DNA of 38,725 nt from CAYPEK01 sp964409645 (lineage in GTDB: Bacteria; UBP15; UBA6099). Both the position numbers and the translations under genes were made by a program. Below, in pieces: positions 14,986 to 22,566 of the stretch (position 1 is the stretch's first letter; each line of letters begins with the position of its first letter). The notes below the pieces were generated by a model. That model was not told where the DNA came from and searched no databases. It saw only the letters and a list, made by a program, of their open reading frames with translations. The DNA is taken from positions 1-38,725 of the forward strand of contig CAYPEK010000033.1 in NCBI GenBank assembly GCA_964409645.1, read 5' to 3'.

Positions 14986-17813
14986 TATTTTCCGTCTCCT
15001 GATACGGCCGTGGCGGGAACTGTCATTTTGACACACGTGCCCTCGCCGGGCCTGCTGGTTATATTTATGTCGCCGTTACAAAGCAAAGCCCTCTCGCGCA
15101 TGCCGAGCAGTCCGAAATGGAAATCGCCGGCCTGCGCTCCCGACGGATCGAACCCTTTTCCATCATCTCTAACACTGATTGTCAGAGATTCGTTCCCGGC
15201 GGATGCGGTGATAACGACATTCGATGCCTCCGCGTGCCGGAGTATGTTCGTCAGCGACTCCTGAACGACCCTGTAGATCGAGATGTTTGACGACTGATCT
15301 ATCGCCATGTGGGAAAGGCACGAGATATCCGTCTCGACTTTAAACCCGCCTAGGTCGGAGTATTCTTTGGAAAGCCCGATGAGCGCGGTTTCGAGTCCGA
15401 AATCGTCAAGCTCCATCGGCCGAAGTCCCTTGCATATACGTCTCAGTTCCGACGCGGCCTTAACGATGAGGTCCGACAACTTCGAGATATTGCTCTTGTT
15501 TATCCTTTTCTGAAGAAGTATGTATTCCGTTTCCATCGACAGAGCGGTGAGCCGTTTGCCCATCTGGTCGTGAAGCTCCCGCGAGAGGCGCGCCCGGCTT
15601 TCTTCCTGAGCTGTTATCAACTGGCGGGAAAGCGCCTGCAACCGCTTTTGATTTTCGTTCAGCTTCCGTTCCATCCTCTTTCTGATCGTTATGTCGCGGT
15701 TGCTTATCCGGCGGCCTATGAAAACTCCTTTTTCGTCGAACACCGGCCGGCAGAGGTGCTCTATCCACCGCTCTTCTCCGTTCTTTGCAATTATTCTGAA
15801 TTCGATGTAACCCTCAGTGGTCGATTCGGTGAATTTTTCCTGATGCGCCGAGTGCATTTCTATGTCTTCGGGGTGTGTGATCTTCAACATGAAATCCGGT
15901 GTTTTACTAAACTCTTCGGGCGGAAAACCCGTTATCCTCTCGCACGAAGGGGACATGTAGATATACTCCCCGTCCGGGGCGACCCAATACTCCCAGTCGT
16001 AAGTGAAATTGGCGATGGTTCTGAAAAGCTGTTCGCTTTTTTCGAGCGAAGCGTAAGCCTTTTCGATCTCCGTGGTCCTCTCGCTCACAAGCGCTTCGAG
16101 GCGGTCTCTGTGTTTGAGAAGCTCTTCCTCGGCGCGCTTTATATTCGTGATGTCGATGCCTGTGGCCGCGATATATTTTATCTTGCCGTTTTCGTCTCTC
16201 ATCGATAGCGCCGTCATCAGCATCGGGAACTCCGTTCCGTCGCTACGAACATGCCAGAGTTCTCTCGCCGGAACGCTATCTGTCTTTTCCAGTTCGCGCC
16301 TGTATTGCATTACGTCGGCCATCTGCTTTTCCGTGTGGAAGATGCGCATGTTCTTTCCGGGCAAGTATTCTTTTTTCATTCCGTGCGCGTCGGCCCAGTG
16401 CCTGTTGACGTATTCGATCGTGCCTTCCGTGTCAATAATCACGATCCCGAATTGAGCGATCTCGTTGATGTCCTTGAATTTCCGGCTCTCGGCTTCCGCT
16501 TTGATCTGCTCCGTGACATCCTGAAATGTGCTCGCGAAGCGGCCGGGAGCCGCACGATATGCTCTCACCTCGAAGTATCTTCCGATCGCGCTGCTGTACT
16601 GCGTGAATTGAATCGGTTCGCCGGTCTCGACGACCTTTGCAAACAGGTCAACCCATACTCTCTCGGTGCTCGGAAATACCTCCATGACCCGTTTGCCGAC
16701 AGTGTCCTCGGCTTTTGCGCCGGTCAGCTTCTCGTACATGGGGTTGACATTCAGAAACCTGTAATCGCACGGCTGTCCCGACTCGTCGTATATCATTTCC
16801 TGAAGCGCGAAACCGGTTGCCATCTCCTCGAACAACAGCCGGAAGCGTTCTTCGCTTTCCCTCAATGCCTCCGCGGCTGCCCGGCGCTCTTCCTCGAGTC
16901 TGTCTTTTTCGAGCCACGCCCTGAGGATAGGCGCCACGTACGTGGCGACGTTTGTCAGCGTCCCGGTGTCCCGCTCGTCGTAGTCTGTTTTTTTATTGGC
17001 TATGCAGAATACGCCTATGACCTCTCCCCGGTCGATAACGGGCATGCTCATTGCGCGCGTAATGCCGACATGGCCGTCCGGCACCCGGAGCGGCGTGTTT
17101 TTTATGAAGCATTTTCCCTCTGTGAGTGCGCGGCCCCAAATGCCCTCCCAAGTGGAGTGCGGAAAAACCATAGTCTTGTTTTCCATCTTGCACTTATCCC
17201 AGATGTGGTGCGTGAGGGACGGCGATACTAGGTCTTCCGTATCGTTGACATAACCAAAAAAACCGAACTCGCTCTCCGTGGCTTGCAGCACTATGTTCAG
17301 AACATCTCCGAAAACTCTGTCGTCCGAGAGTGTCAGAAATGCCATCGCTATGCTGTTCCTGATCTCGAGTTCCCTTTCGTATTTTTTGAGCGATTCCCGG
17401 ACGCGGCGGCGTTCAGTCACATCCGCGCCGAGTATCTGATACGCAACCGTTTCGCCGTTCATCGTTATGCGGGACGGATAAATTTCCGCGACTCGTTCCG
17501 AGCCGTCTCTGTGAGTGACGTAAAGTGTCGTTCCGGATATGTCTTCGCCGGATGTCAACCGTTCGAACAGGGCTATGTATCTGTCCATGGCCTCCGTCTT
17601 GAATAAGCCGGCCCGCGCGAAATGTTTTCCCACTACTTCGTTGTGGGCTGCGCCTGTCAGAGCTTCGAACTGAAGGTTTACGTCGAGAAATACTCCTTCG
17701 ACGTTCAGAATTGCGCCTGCTCCGGGCAGCACTTTGAACAGTGCGCGATATGACAGATTGCTGCTGCCGTCAGCCATGCTACAGCCATCCATGTTTGTTT
17801 CTTTTTCCTTCAT
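14985..17813 (-). CDS. soluble multi-PAS/GAF sensor histidine kinase (NarX/HisKA_3 type)
   Basis: 942 aa without transmembrane segments, so it senses a cytoplasmic or diffusible signal. Approximate domains: PAS 20-133, GAF 148-303, PAS 322-440, PAS 445-570, PAS 608-725, HisKA_3 740-805 with phospho-acceptor H748 (SRELHDQMGKRL), HATPase 840-935 with N-box QESLTNILRHAEASN and G-box DDGKGFD. Coiled linkers rich in Glu/Arg join the sensors. ATG 17813 has gaggcaactgt upstream; a second ATG 8 codons in is possible. Coupled to the NarL-type regulator. The GAF domain lacks an obvious chromophore Cys signature, so the ligand cannot be named. Confidence 0.93.
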   Translation of the reverse strand: MKEKETNMDGCSMADGSSNLSYRALFKVLPGAGAILNVEGVFLDVNLQFEALTGAAHNEVVGKHFARAGLFKTEAMDRYIALFERLTSGEDISGTTLYVTHRDGSERVAEIYPSRITMNGETVAYQILGADVTERRRVRESLKKYERELEIRNSIAMAFLTLSDDRVFGDVLNIVLQATESEFGFFGYVNDTEDLVSPSLTHHIWDKCKMENKTMVFPHSTWEGIWGRALTEGKCFIKNTPLRVPDGHVGITRAMSMPVIDRGEVIGVFCIANKKTDYDERDTGTLTNVATYVAPILRAWLEKDRLEEERRAAAEALRESEERFRLLFEEMATGFALQEMIYDESGQPCDYRFLNVNPMYEKLTGAKAEDTVGKRVMEVFPSTERVWVDLFAKVVETGEPIQFTQYSSAIGRYFEVRAYRAAPGRFASTFQDVTEQIKAEAESRKFKDINEIAQFGIVIIDTEGTIEYVNRHWADAHGMKKEYLPGKNMRIFHTEKQMADVMQYRRELEKTDSVPARELWHVRSDGTEFPMLMTALSMRDENGKIKYIAATGIDITNIKRAEEELLKHRDRLEALVSERTTEIEKAYASLEKSEQLFRTIANFTYDWEYWVAPDGEYIYMSPSCERITGFPPEEFSKTPDFMLKITHPEDIEMHSAHQEKFTESTTEGYIEFRIIAKNGEERWIEHLCRPVFDEKGVFIGRRISNRDITIRKRMERKLNENQKRLQALSRQLITAQEESRARLSRELHDQMGKRLTALSMETEYILLQKRINKSNISKLSDLIVKAASELRRICKGLRPMELDDFGLETALIGLSKEYSDLGGFKVETDISCLSHMAIDQSSNISIYRVVQESLTNILRHAEASNVVITASAGNESLTISVRDDGKGFDPSGAQAGDFHFGLLGMRERALLCNGDINITSRPGEGTCVKMTVPATAVSGDGK

Positions 17814-17970
17814 ACAGTTGCCTCATGTAGCCGATAACAAGGTTGCAAGTACATTTTATCAGATAATAATTAAAAACAACGAAGCTACAATCGGAAATTT
17901 TATTTGGGAGCGTCTTGTTCTTGTTTAAGAGGTTATGTGATTTCTCGTGAAATTAGATATGTGAAACCCA

Positions 17971-17998
17971 AAATGAAAGGCAGCTCGAAGAGCCGCCA
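17971..17998 (-). terminator. intrinsic terminator of DUF4349 gene
   Basis: Minus-strand hairpin ggcggctc-ttc-gagctgcc (17998-17980, one mismatch) followed by TTTCATTTT. It lies 33 nt after the DUF4349 stop. The 17814-17970 stretch beyond is the kinase leader and promoter region, with no gene seen. Confidence 0.55.
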
Positions 17999-18030
17999 GT
18001 AAAATCCATCGAAGACAAAAGGGAGGTTGC

Positions 18031-18957
18031 TCAAGAGTCGCCTTTTTTTGTTTTTCTGGCTCTGATGCGCCGGAATATGACGATCAATAAGATAACTACG
18101 ATGATGATCGGCAGATAGACGGCGATCCAGATTGCAACGGAGATGAGCGCCTTGAATGTGCCTAAGAGCGACCTGAACGCATTTTTAGCGGTTTCGGTTA
18201 TGCTCCACAGCTTCGGGGCGGTCTCCGTCACGCTTCGCTTCTCGTAAAGGCTGACGGTTATCGTCGAAAGTGCGATCCGGTTGTCGAGGTATTTCATTCT
18301 TCCGGTAGCGGTTTCGATCTCGCCGCGCACACGGCTTAGTTCCGTCTCGACCGACAGGATGTCGTCCACTTTTTTAGCGACTTTCAGCACTTCGAGGAAC
18401 TGCTCCTCTTCACGTTTGAGGTTTTTCAGCCGGGATTCGATATCGACGTACTCTTCCGTGACGTCCTCGCTGGTGACGCTCTCTCTGTTCACTTGGCCGA
18501 GTTTTTTCAGCGCGGCAACCGTCCTGTCGAACGCTTCTCTCGGGACGCGCACGACAACTGTGCCCGTCTTCTGATCGTAGTCCGGGCTTTCGATGACGGA
18601 GTTGCCGATGTAGCCTCCTTGCTTCTTGCTGATTTCCTTTATCTTCTCGACGGTTTTAACTATCGAGTCCACTTTCAGCTCGATCTCGCCGTTCCGGATT
18701 ATCTTCTGCAAAACCGGTATGGATGAAATGCTGCCGGAGTTTGTTTCGCCGGATGAGGCTTTCGCGCTTTGCGTGGCGATTATATGCAAATCGCCTGCCG
18801 GAATTGTGTTATCGGTTTCGGCTTTATTGTATCTGACAGATATATCTTCCTTTATTCTCCCCGGGTGCACAAGGCTGATTGTTGCTGCAAAATAGACAAT
18901 CACTCCGAGCAGTATCACTGCGAGTACAACAGCAAAAGGGGTGATCTTCTTTTTCAT
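18031..18957 (-). CDS. DUF4349 membrane-anchored protein
   Basis: 308 aa from ATG 18957, preceded by aaggtgg; the GTG three codons earlier overlaps that site and is less likely. N-terminal TM anchor (about 10-28), an extracytoplasmic DUF4349 domain (about 80-250) with VVVRVPREAFDRTVAALKKLG and VDIESRLKNLKREEEQFLEVL (coiled coil), and a C-terminal TM (LPIIIVVILLIVIF) followed by a basic tail. DUF4349 proteins are widespread envelope proteins of unknown function, often regulated with stress genes. Single gene with a terminator; a CRP-like palindrome lies about 90 bp upstream. Confidence 0.9.
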   Translation of the reverse strand: MKKKITPFAVVLAVILLGVIVYFAATISLVHPGRIKEDISVRYNKAETDNTIPAGDLHIIATQSAKASSGETNSGSISSIPVLQKIIRNGEIELKVDSIVKTVEKIKEISKKQGGYIGNSVIESPDYDQKTGTVVVRVPREAFDRTVAALKKLGQVNRESVTSEDVTEEYVDIESRLKNLKREEEQFLEVLKVAKKVDDILSVETELSRVRGEIETATGRMKYLDNRIALSTITVSLYEKRSVTETAPKLWSITETAKNAFRSLLGTFKALISVAIWIAVYLPIIIVVILLIVIFRRIRARKTKKGDS

Positions 18958-19045
18958 TTTCGCCACCTTGCGGATTCAGATTTTGCTCAACACTTTAACA
19001 GATGAGACATCCCGGAATGCTTTTTGTTCGGTCGAAAATACTGCT

Positions 19046-19061
19046 TGTGATCGAAATCACT
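19046..19061. promoter_or_regulatory. CRP/FNR-like palindrome upstream of DUF4349 gene
   Basis: TGTGA-tcgaaa-TCACT: two TGTGA-type half-sites with a 6-bp spacer, one base off a perfect palindrome, centred about 97 bp before the DUF4349 start. No CRP-family regulator gene is in the window, so this is a sequence match only. Confidence 0.35.
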
Positions 19062-19109
19062 GTTATTATGGGCGATGTGCCGCCGAAGCGCAAGAAAACG
19101 CGCTATGCG

Positions 19110-19135
19110 AAAAGGGCGGTCTCGCAGGACCGCCC
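19110..19135 (-). terminator. terminator of the rhodanese gene
   Basis: GGGCGGTC (19114-19121) pairs perfectly with GACCGCCC (19128-19135), 6-nt loop. On the minus strand it is followed by TTTT then CGC, a short U-tract, 37 nt after the rhodanese stop. Confidence 0.5.
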
Positions 19136-19171
19136 ATACGGTGCAATTGAAGAATCAGGAGCAGTAAAAAC

Positions 19172-19705
19172 TCAGTCGCCGTAGTAACCCAAAAGACCGC
19201 CTTCGAGATTGTATATTGTATTGTATCCGCTGTTGAAAAGAGCCTGAGCTGCGATCATACTGCGGCGGCCGCTCCGGCAGACTATAACAATTTTTTTGCC
19301 TTTCGGCACTTGGCCGGGGTTTGCTATCAGCTTGTTGAGCGGAATATTTATTGAATCCTTCAGTGCGGGCAGAGGGGGGGCGAGTTCCTGCGGCTCACGA
19401 ACGTCGATTAAGAGTATGTTTTTGTCGCTCATCATCTCTTTCAGCTTCGCCGGGTTTATCATCACGATGCCGTTTGCCGGTTCCGCCGCGCTCGTGGATA
19501 CCGTGCCGGAAGCGGTCGTGTCAACAGCAGCGGTGTCTGTCGCCACGGGATTTGCCGGGGCTTCAGTCGCGGGAGCCGGGGTTTCAGTTTTCACCGCGGA
19601 CGGTTGCGGCGCGGGCTTGTTTTTTGCTGCTTTTGAGCAAGATGTCATTGCCGCCGCCGATGCCAGCAGAATGATTAATGTTAACACCGGAAAGTATTTT
19701 TTCAT
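19172..19705 (-). CDS. lipoprotein with rhodanese domain
   Basis: 177 aa. Signal peptide with a lipobox-like end (AAMTSC, lipidated C23), a Pro/Ala/Thr-rich linker (about 28-75), then one rhodanese domain (about 80-177) with LLIDVREPQEL and the active-site loop VCRSGRRS (C143). It ends GGLLGYYGD, the usual end of single-domain rhodaneses. It would act at the envelope, handling persulfide or cyanide sulfur or acting as a phosphatase-like fold; substrate unknown. ATG 19705 follows ggaggcgatctgcc. A promoter is visible at 19730-19759. Confidence 0.9.
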   Translation of the reverse strand: MKKYFPVLTLIILLASAAAMTSCSKAAKNKPAPQPSAVKTETPAPATEAPANPVATDTAAVDTTASGTVSTSAAEPANGIVMINPAKLKEMMSDKNILLIDVREPQELAPPLPALKDSINIPLNKLIANPGQVPKGKKIVIVCRSGRRSMIAAQALFNSGYNTIYNLEGGLLGYYGD

Positions 19706-19729
19706 GGCAGATCGCCTCCGTTTCGGGAT

Positions 19730-19759
19730 ATTTTACCGCATCGGGACGCATTATATCAA
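19730..19759 (-). promoter_or_regulatory. sigma70-type promoter for rhodanese gene
   Basis: On the minus strand TTGATA (19759-19754) and TAAAAT (19735-19730) are spaced 18 bp apart, with predicted start near 19723 and the ggagg site at 19719-19715. On the plus strand a weaker TTGCCC-17-TATCAT pair (near 19785-19812) could serve the divergent phosphoesterase gene. Confidence 0.5.
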
Positions 19760-19840
19760 ACGGATCGCGCATTATTTCGACTTGCCCCCGGGGATGGTCT
19801 GAATTATCATTTCAGAACTGCTGGCGAAAGGATTGCTGTT

Positions 19841-21088
19841 ATGAGAAGACGGATATGCGCGGTTCTTGCGGTGGCGGTCGTGCTGTTTTGTGGTGCGGCG
19901 GCGCTCGCGGCGCCCGTTCAACGGGTGCATCAGATTCAGAAGCCGCTGCTGAGCGATGCGGCTATCGTGAAGGCGGGCGGTTCGTTTTCGATCGAATGCA
20001 AACTCGCGGACGGCGAGTCGGGCTTGGCGGCCTACCTGACGTCGCCCGACGATCCTACAGTGCGCGTCGAGCTCAAGTTGCTGCCGAAGGCGGGCCCGGC
20101 TTATGAGGCGCAGGTGCCGGCGGACGTGAAGCCCGGCCTGTACGATCTCTCGATGCGGTTCACGGACTACGACTGGGACTTGCAGCCGCATGCGGTGAAG
20201 GTTGTCAAAGAGATAAAGGACGAATTCGATTTCATCCAGTTCACGGACATTCATTTCAACCATCAATATATAAGCAACCTCGACATGAACCGGATCCGGC
20301 GCAAGGTGCTTCAGGACATGTCGAAGGAGGATGTCGAGTTTGCTATTTTCTCCGGCGATCTCGGTCTGGACCCGGAGACGTACGACGCGGATTACGTGTA
20401 CGGCTACGAGGAGTTCGTGCGGTTCATGAAGCTGCCGATGTACATGGTGCCGGGCAACCACGAGCAGTATTACACGAAGGCGGGCGACTACGAGATAGAC
20501 GGACGGCAATACTGGGAGGCGGCGTACGGGCCCACGTTCAGATCGTTCGATTACGGAAAGCTGCACGTGATCGGTATGAATTCTTATGACTGGATCCGTG
20601 CATGGCGGGACCGGCGGTCGAAAGATGTCATGTTTTTCGGTACGGTTGTGAACGCTATGATTGCGCCGGCGCAGTGGGACTGGGCGAAGAAGGACATGGA
20701 GGATGCGAAGTCGCGCGGGCAGGGGATAGTTGCTTTTACGCACATCCCGGTGGAGACGCTGCAGGGAGGCAAGACGATCGGGGTGCCGCCGAACCGCGCG
20801 AAGGTTCCCGGCCCGGACACGAAGACGTTCTGCGAAACGCTCGTTGCGGACGGAGTACAGTACTTGTTCGTCGGCCACATGCACTACAACGAGGAGAAGA
20901 CGCTGTTCGGGCTGAAGGAAGTGCTGACGAAGTCAACCGGGATCGGCGGCGGGCATCCGTATCGCTGGGGATACCGGATAATTCACGTAAAGGACGGCAA
21001 GGTGACGGGCTGGAAGATGCACGACATCGGCCTGACGGATATTGGCGAGCCGGAACGCAAGGCGGGCGAAGGCAAGGAAAGGGACTGA
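19841..21088 (+). CDS. secreted calcineurin-like metallophosphoesterase
   Basis: 415 aa with a Sec signal (about 1-23, cleavage near ALA). A short beta-domain (about 35-125) precedes the dinuclear-metal phosphoesterase core. Visible ligands are D136 and H138 (FTDIHFNH), D173 (SGDLGLD), N206 and H207 (PGNHEQ), H301 (FTHIP), and H346 and H348 (VGHMHYN); all core motifs are intact. It should hydrolyse a phosphomonoester or diester outside the cytoplasm; substrate not readable. ATG 19841 follows aaaggat. The CapA-type gene starts 24 bp downstream on the same strand, so the pair is probably co-transcribed. Confidence 0.9.
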   Translation: MRRRICAVLAVAVVLFCGAAALAAPVQRVHQIQKPLLSDAAIVKAGGSFSIECKLADGESGLAAYLTSPDDPTVRVELKLLPKAGPAYEAQVPADVKPGLYDLSMRFTDYDWDLQPHAVKVVKEIKDEFDFIQFTDIHFNHQYISNLDMNRIRRKVLQDMSKEDVEFAIFSGDLGLDPETYDADYVYGYEEFVRFMKLPMYMVPGNHEQYYTKAGDYEIDGRQYWEAAYGPTFRSFDYGKLHVIGMNSYDWIRAWRDRRSKDVMFFGTVVNAMIAPAQWDWAKKDMEDAKSRGQGIVAFTHIPVETLQGGKTIGVPPNRAKVPGPDTKTFCETLVADGVQYLFVGHMHYNEEKTLFGLKEVLTKSTGIGGGHPYRWGYRIIHVKDGKVTGWKMHDIGLTDIGEPERKAGEGKERD

Positions 21089-21111
21089 GGCCGGACGGCC
21101 TGAGATAAAAT

Positions 21112-22125
21112 ATGAGAAGACAAAAGACAAACAAATATTTTCCGTCGGCGCTTATTTTTGCGCTTATGTTTTCAGCGGCGGCGTGTGTTGCGCAAGAGCA
21201 ACAGAAGCAGCCCGCGCCCGCGGAGTCGTTGACGCTCTCGATTGTGGGAGACATGAATTTCTGCGGGAAGCTGGGAAGGATCGTCGCGGAAAAGAGCCCG
21301 TATTACTTTTTCTCGCAACTGCCGGACGACCTTCGCAAGGCGGACATCACGGCGGGCGGCCTCGAATGCCCGCTGACGTACAGAAAGACCCCGGCGGCGC
21401 CCGGTTCGTGCGCGTGCAACCCGATGATTTCGGAAGCTCTCCAGCGCGAGGGGTTCGACGTGTTTTTTATTGCCAATGAGCGCATATTCGACCGCGGGCC
21501 GGACGGCATGTACGACACGCTGAACGTGCTGAAAAAGCGCGACATGAAGGGACTCGGCGCGGCCGAGGACCTGCTGTCGGCGCAGATGGCGTATGTGATG
21601 ATGAAGGGCGAAATCAAGGTGGCGTTTCTCGCGTTTTCGGCTATACCCGACAACAGGAAGAAGGCTCTGTCGGACAGGACGACGATCTCGACGGCCGACG
21701 AGGGCATGGTGAGGATGAAGGTGAAGGTGGCGAAGGCGGTGGCGGACGTGGTTGTGGTGTCGTTCCGCTGGGGAGAAGACGGCGGCTTCGTGCCGACGGA
21801 GGAGCAGAAGCGGCTGGCGTACGTTGCGGCGGACGCTGGCGCGGCGCTGATCGTCGGCGGCCACACGCACACGCTCCAAAGGTATGAGATCAGAAATAAG
21901 TCATTCATTGTGTACGGACTCGGAAATTTTCTCACGGACAACCTCAGAACGTCGGCGCGGGAGTCCGCGATTCTGACGGCGGTGCTGTCGAAGAAAGGCG
22001 TCGAAAGCGTGGAGTTTCTTCCGTTCGTGATAGAGAACTACCGGCCGGTTCCGGTTAACGGAGACGACGCGGTGAAGATACTAAAAACGCTCGCCGGCGA
22101 ACGCCCCCGCAGCATCTGGGAATAA
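21112..22125 (+). CDS. CapA-family (PGA_cap) protein with altered metal motifs
   Basis: 337 aa, with an export signal (about 1-25, FSAAAC box, possibly a lipoprotein). The CapA fold, a metallophosphatase relative linked to poly-gamma-glutamate capsules, is recognised from SIVGDMNF (D47), GGLECPLT, GGHTHTLQ (H251, H253) and VYGLGNFLTDN. Two signature motifs are changed: the usual ANNH is ANER (121-124), and the usual HWG is RWG (219-221). Metal binding is therefore probably incomplete, and catalysis on the standard model doubtful. The ribosome-binding site is weak (ctgagataaaat). It follows the metallophosphoesterase gene by 24 bp. Could be a binding protein or a divergent enzyme. Confidence 0.85.
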   Translation: MRRQKTNKYFPSALIFALMFSAAACVAQEQQKQPAPAESLTLSIVGDMNFCGKLGRIVAEKSPYYFFSQLPDDLRKADITAGGLECPLTYRKTPAAPGSCACNPMISEALQREGFDVFFIANERIFDRGPDGMYDTLNVLKKRDMKGLGAAEDLLSAQMAYVMMKGEIKVAFLAFSAIPDNRKKALSDRTTISTADEGMVRMKVKVAKAVADVVVVSFRWGEDGGFVPTEEQKRLAYVAADAGAALIVGGHTHTLQRYEIRNKSFIVYGLGNFLTDNLRTSARESAILTAVLSKKGVESVEFLPFVIENYRPVPVNGDDAVKILKTLAGERPRSIWE

Positions 22126-22143
22126 TTCTCAATCTAAGTCTGC

Positions 22144-22183
22144 TGGAAAAAACGAGCTGCAAATATTCACGCTGTTTTTTCCA
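22144..22183. terminator. bidirectional terminator between convergent genes
   Basis: TGGAAAAAAC (22144-22153) pairs perfectly with GTTTTTTCCA (22174-22183), and AGC/GCT extends the stem inside with one bulge. A-rich and U-rich arms suit both directions: the CapA gene on plus and the 61-aa gene on minus, whose last codons it overlaps. Confidence 0.6.
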
Positions 22184-22352
22184 CATCGTTTCCGGAATGG
22201 GGAAGGTTGAGCCCGGATTCTCTCTCGAATTCCTCGGCCTGTGAGTGTATGTAAGCGACTCTTTCAGCGGGGGTCATTTTTTTTAGTTCCTCCGAGAGGC
22301 TTTCCCTTATTATTCTTATCTCTTTCATGGATTCGGGTTCGTTAGTGCTCAT
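22167..22352 (-). CDS. small hypothetical protein, antitoxin-like
   Basis: 61 aa, charged and probably helical: MKEIRIIRESLSEEL, then KKMTPAERVAYIHSQAEEFE. The pattern of an IR-x2-SEE helix, MTPxE, and a Y-x3-A-EEFE helix is shared by many small bacterial proteins that I recall lying near toxin or nuclease genes, but no toxin partner is adjacent. The start at 22352 has only a weak purine site (ggaaacgtgatg); M9 is an alternative. The terminator at its 3' end and the protein-like composition support a real gene. Function unknown. Confidence 0.6.
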   Translation of the reverse strand: MSTNEPESMKEIRIIRESLSEELKKMTPAERVAYIHSQAEEFERESGLNLPHSGNDVEKTA

Positions 22353-22473
22353 TATTCATCACGTTTCCAGATATAAGCTGAACTTCTTCATATATTTATT
22401 GTATCTCATAAACACAGTGTTTTTCAAATCGCGGCGATGGTGTGAAGCGCGGAGTTAAATGAGCACCTTGTGC

Positions 22474-22502
22474 TTGACGGTATCGCGCGCGGCGAATTAA
22501 AC
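22474..22502 (+). promoter_or_regulatory. possible promoter for GH38 gene
   Basis: TTGACG (22474-22479) and TTAAAC (22497-22502) are spaced 17 bp apart, 64 bp before the start codon. The -35 matches consensus at 5 of 6 positions, the -10 at only 3 of 6. Confidence 0.3.
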
Positions 22503-22566
22503 TTTGCAGACGCGCGCGTTGCGGCCGGCGGCGGGCGCGTAATCCATTTGTGAAAGGGGACGCCTT

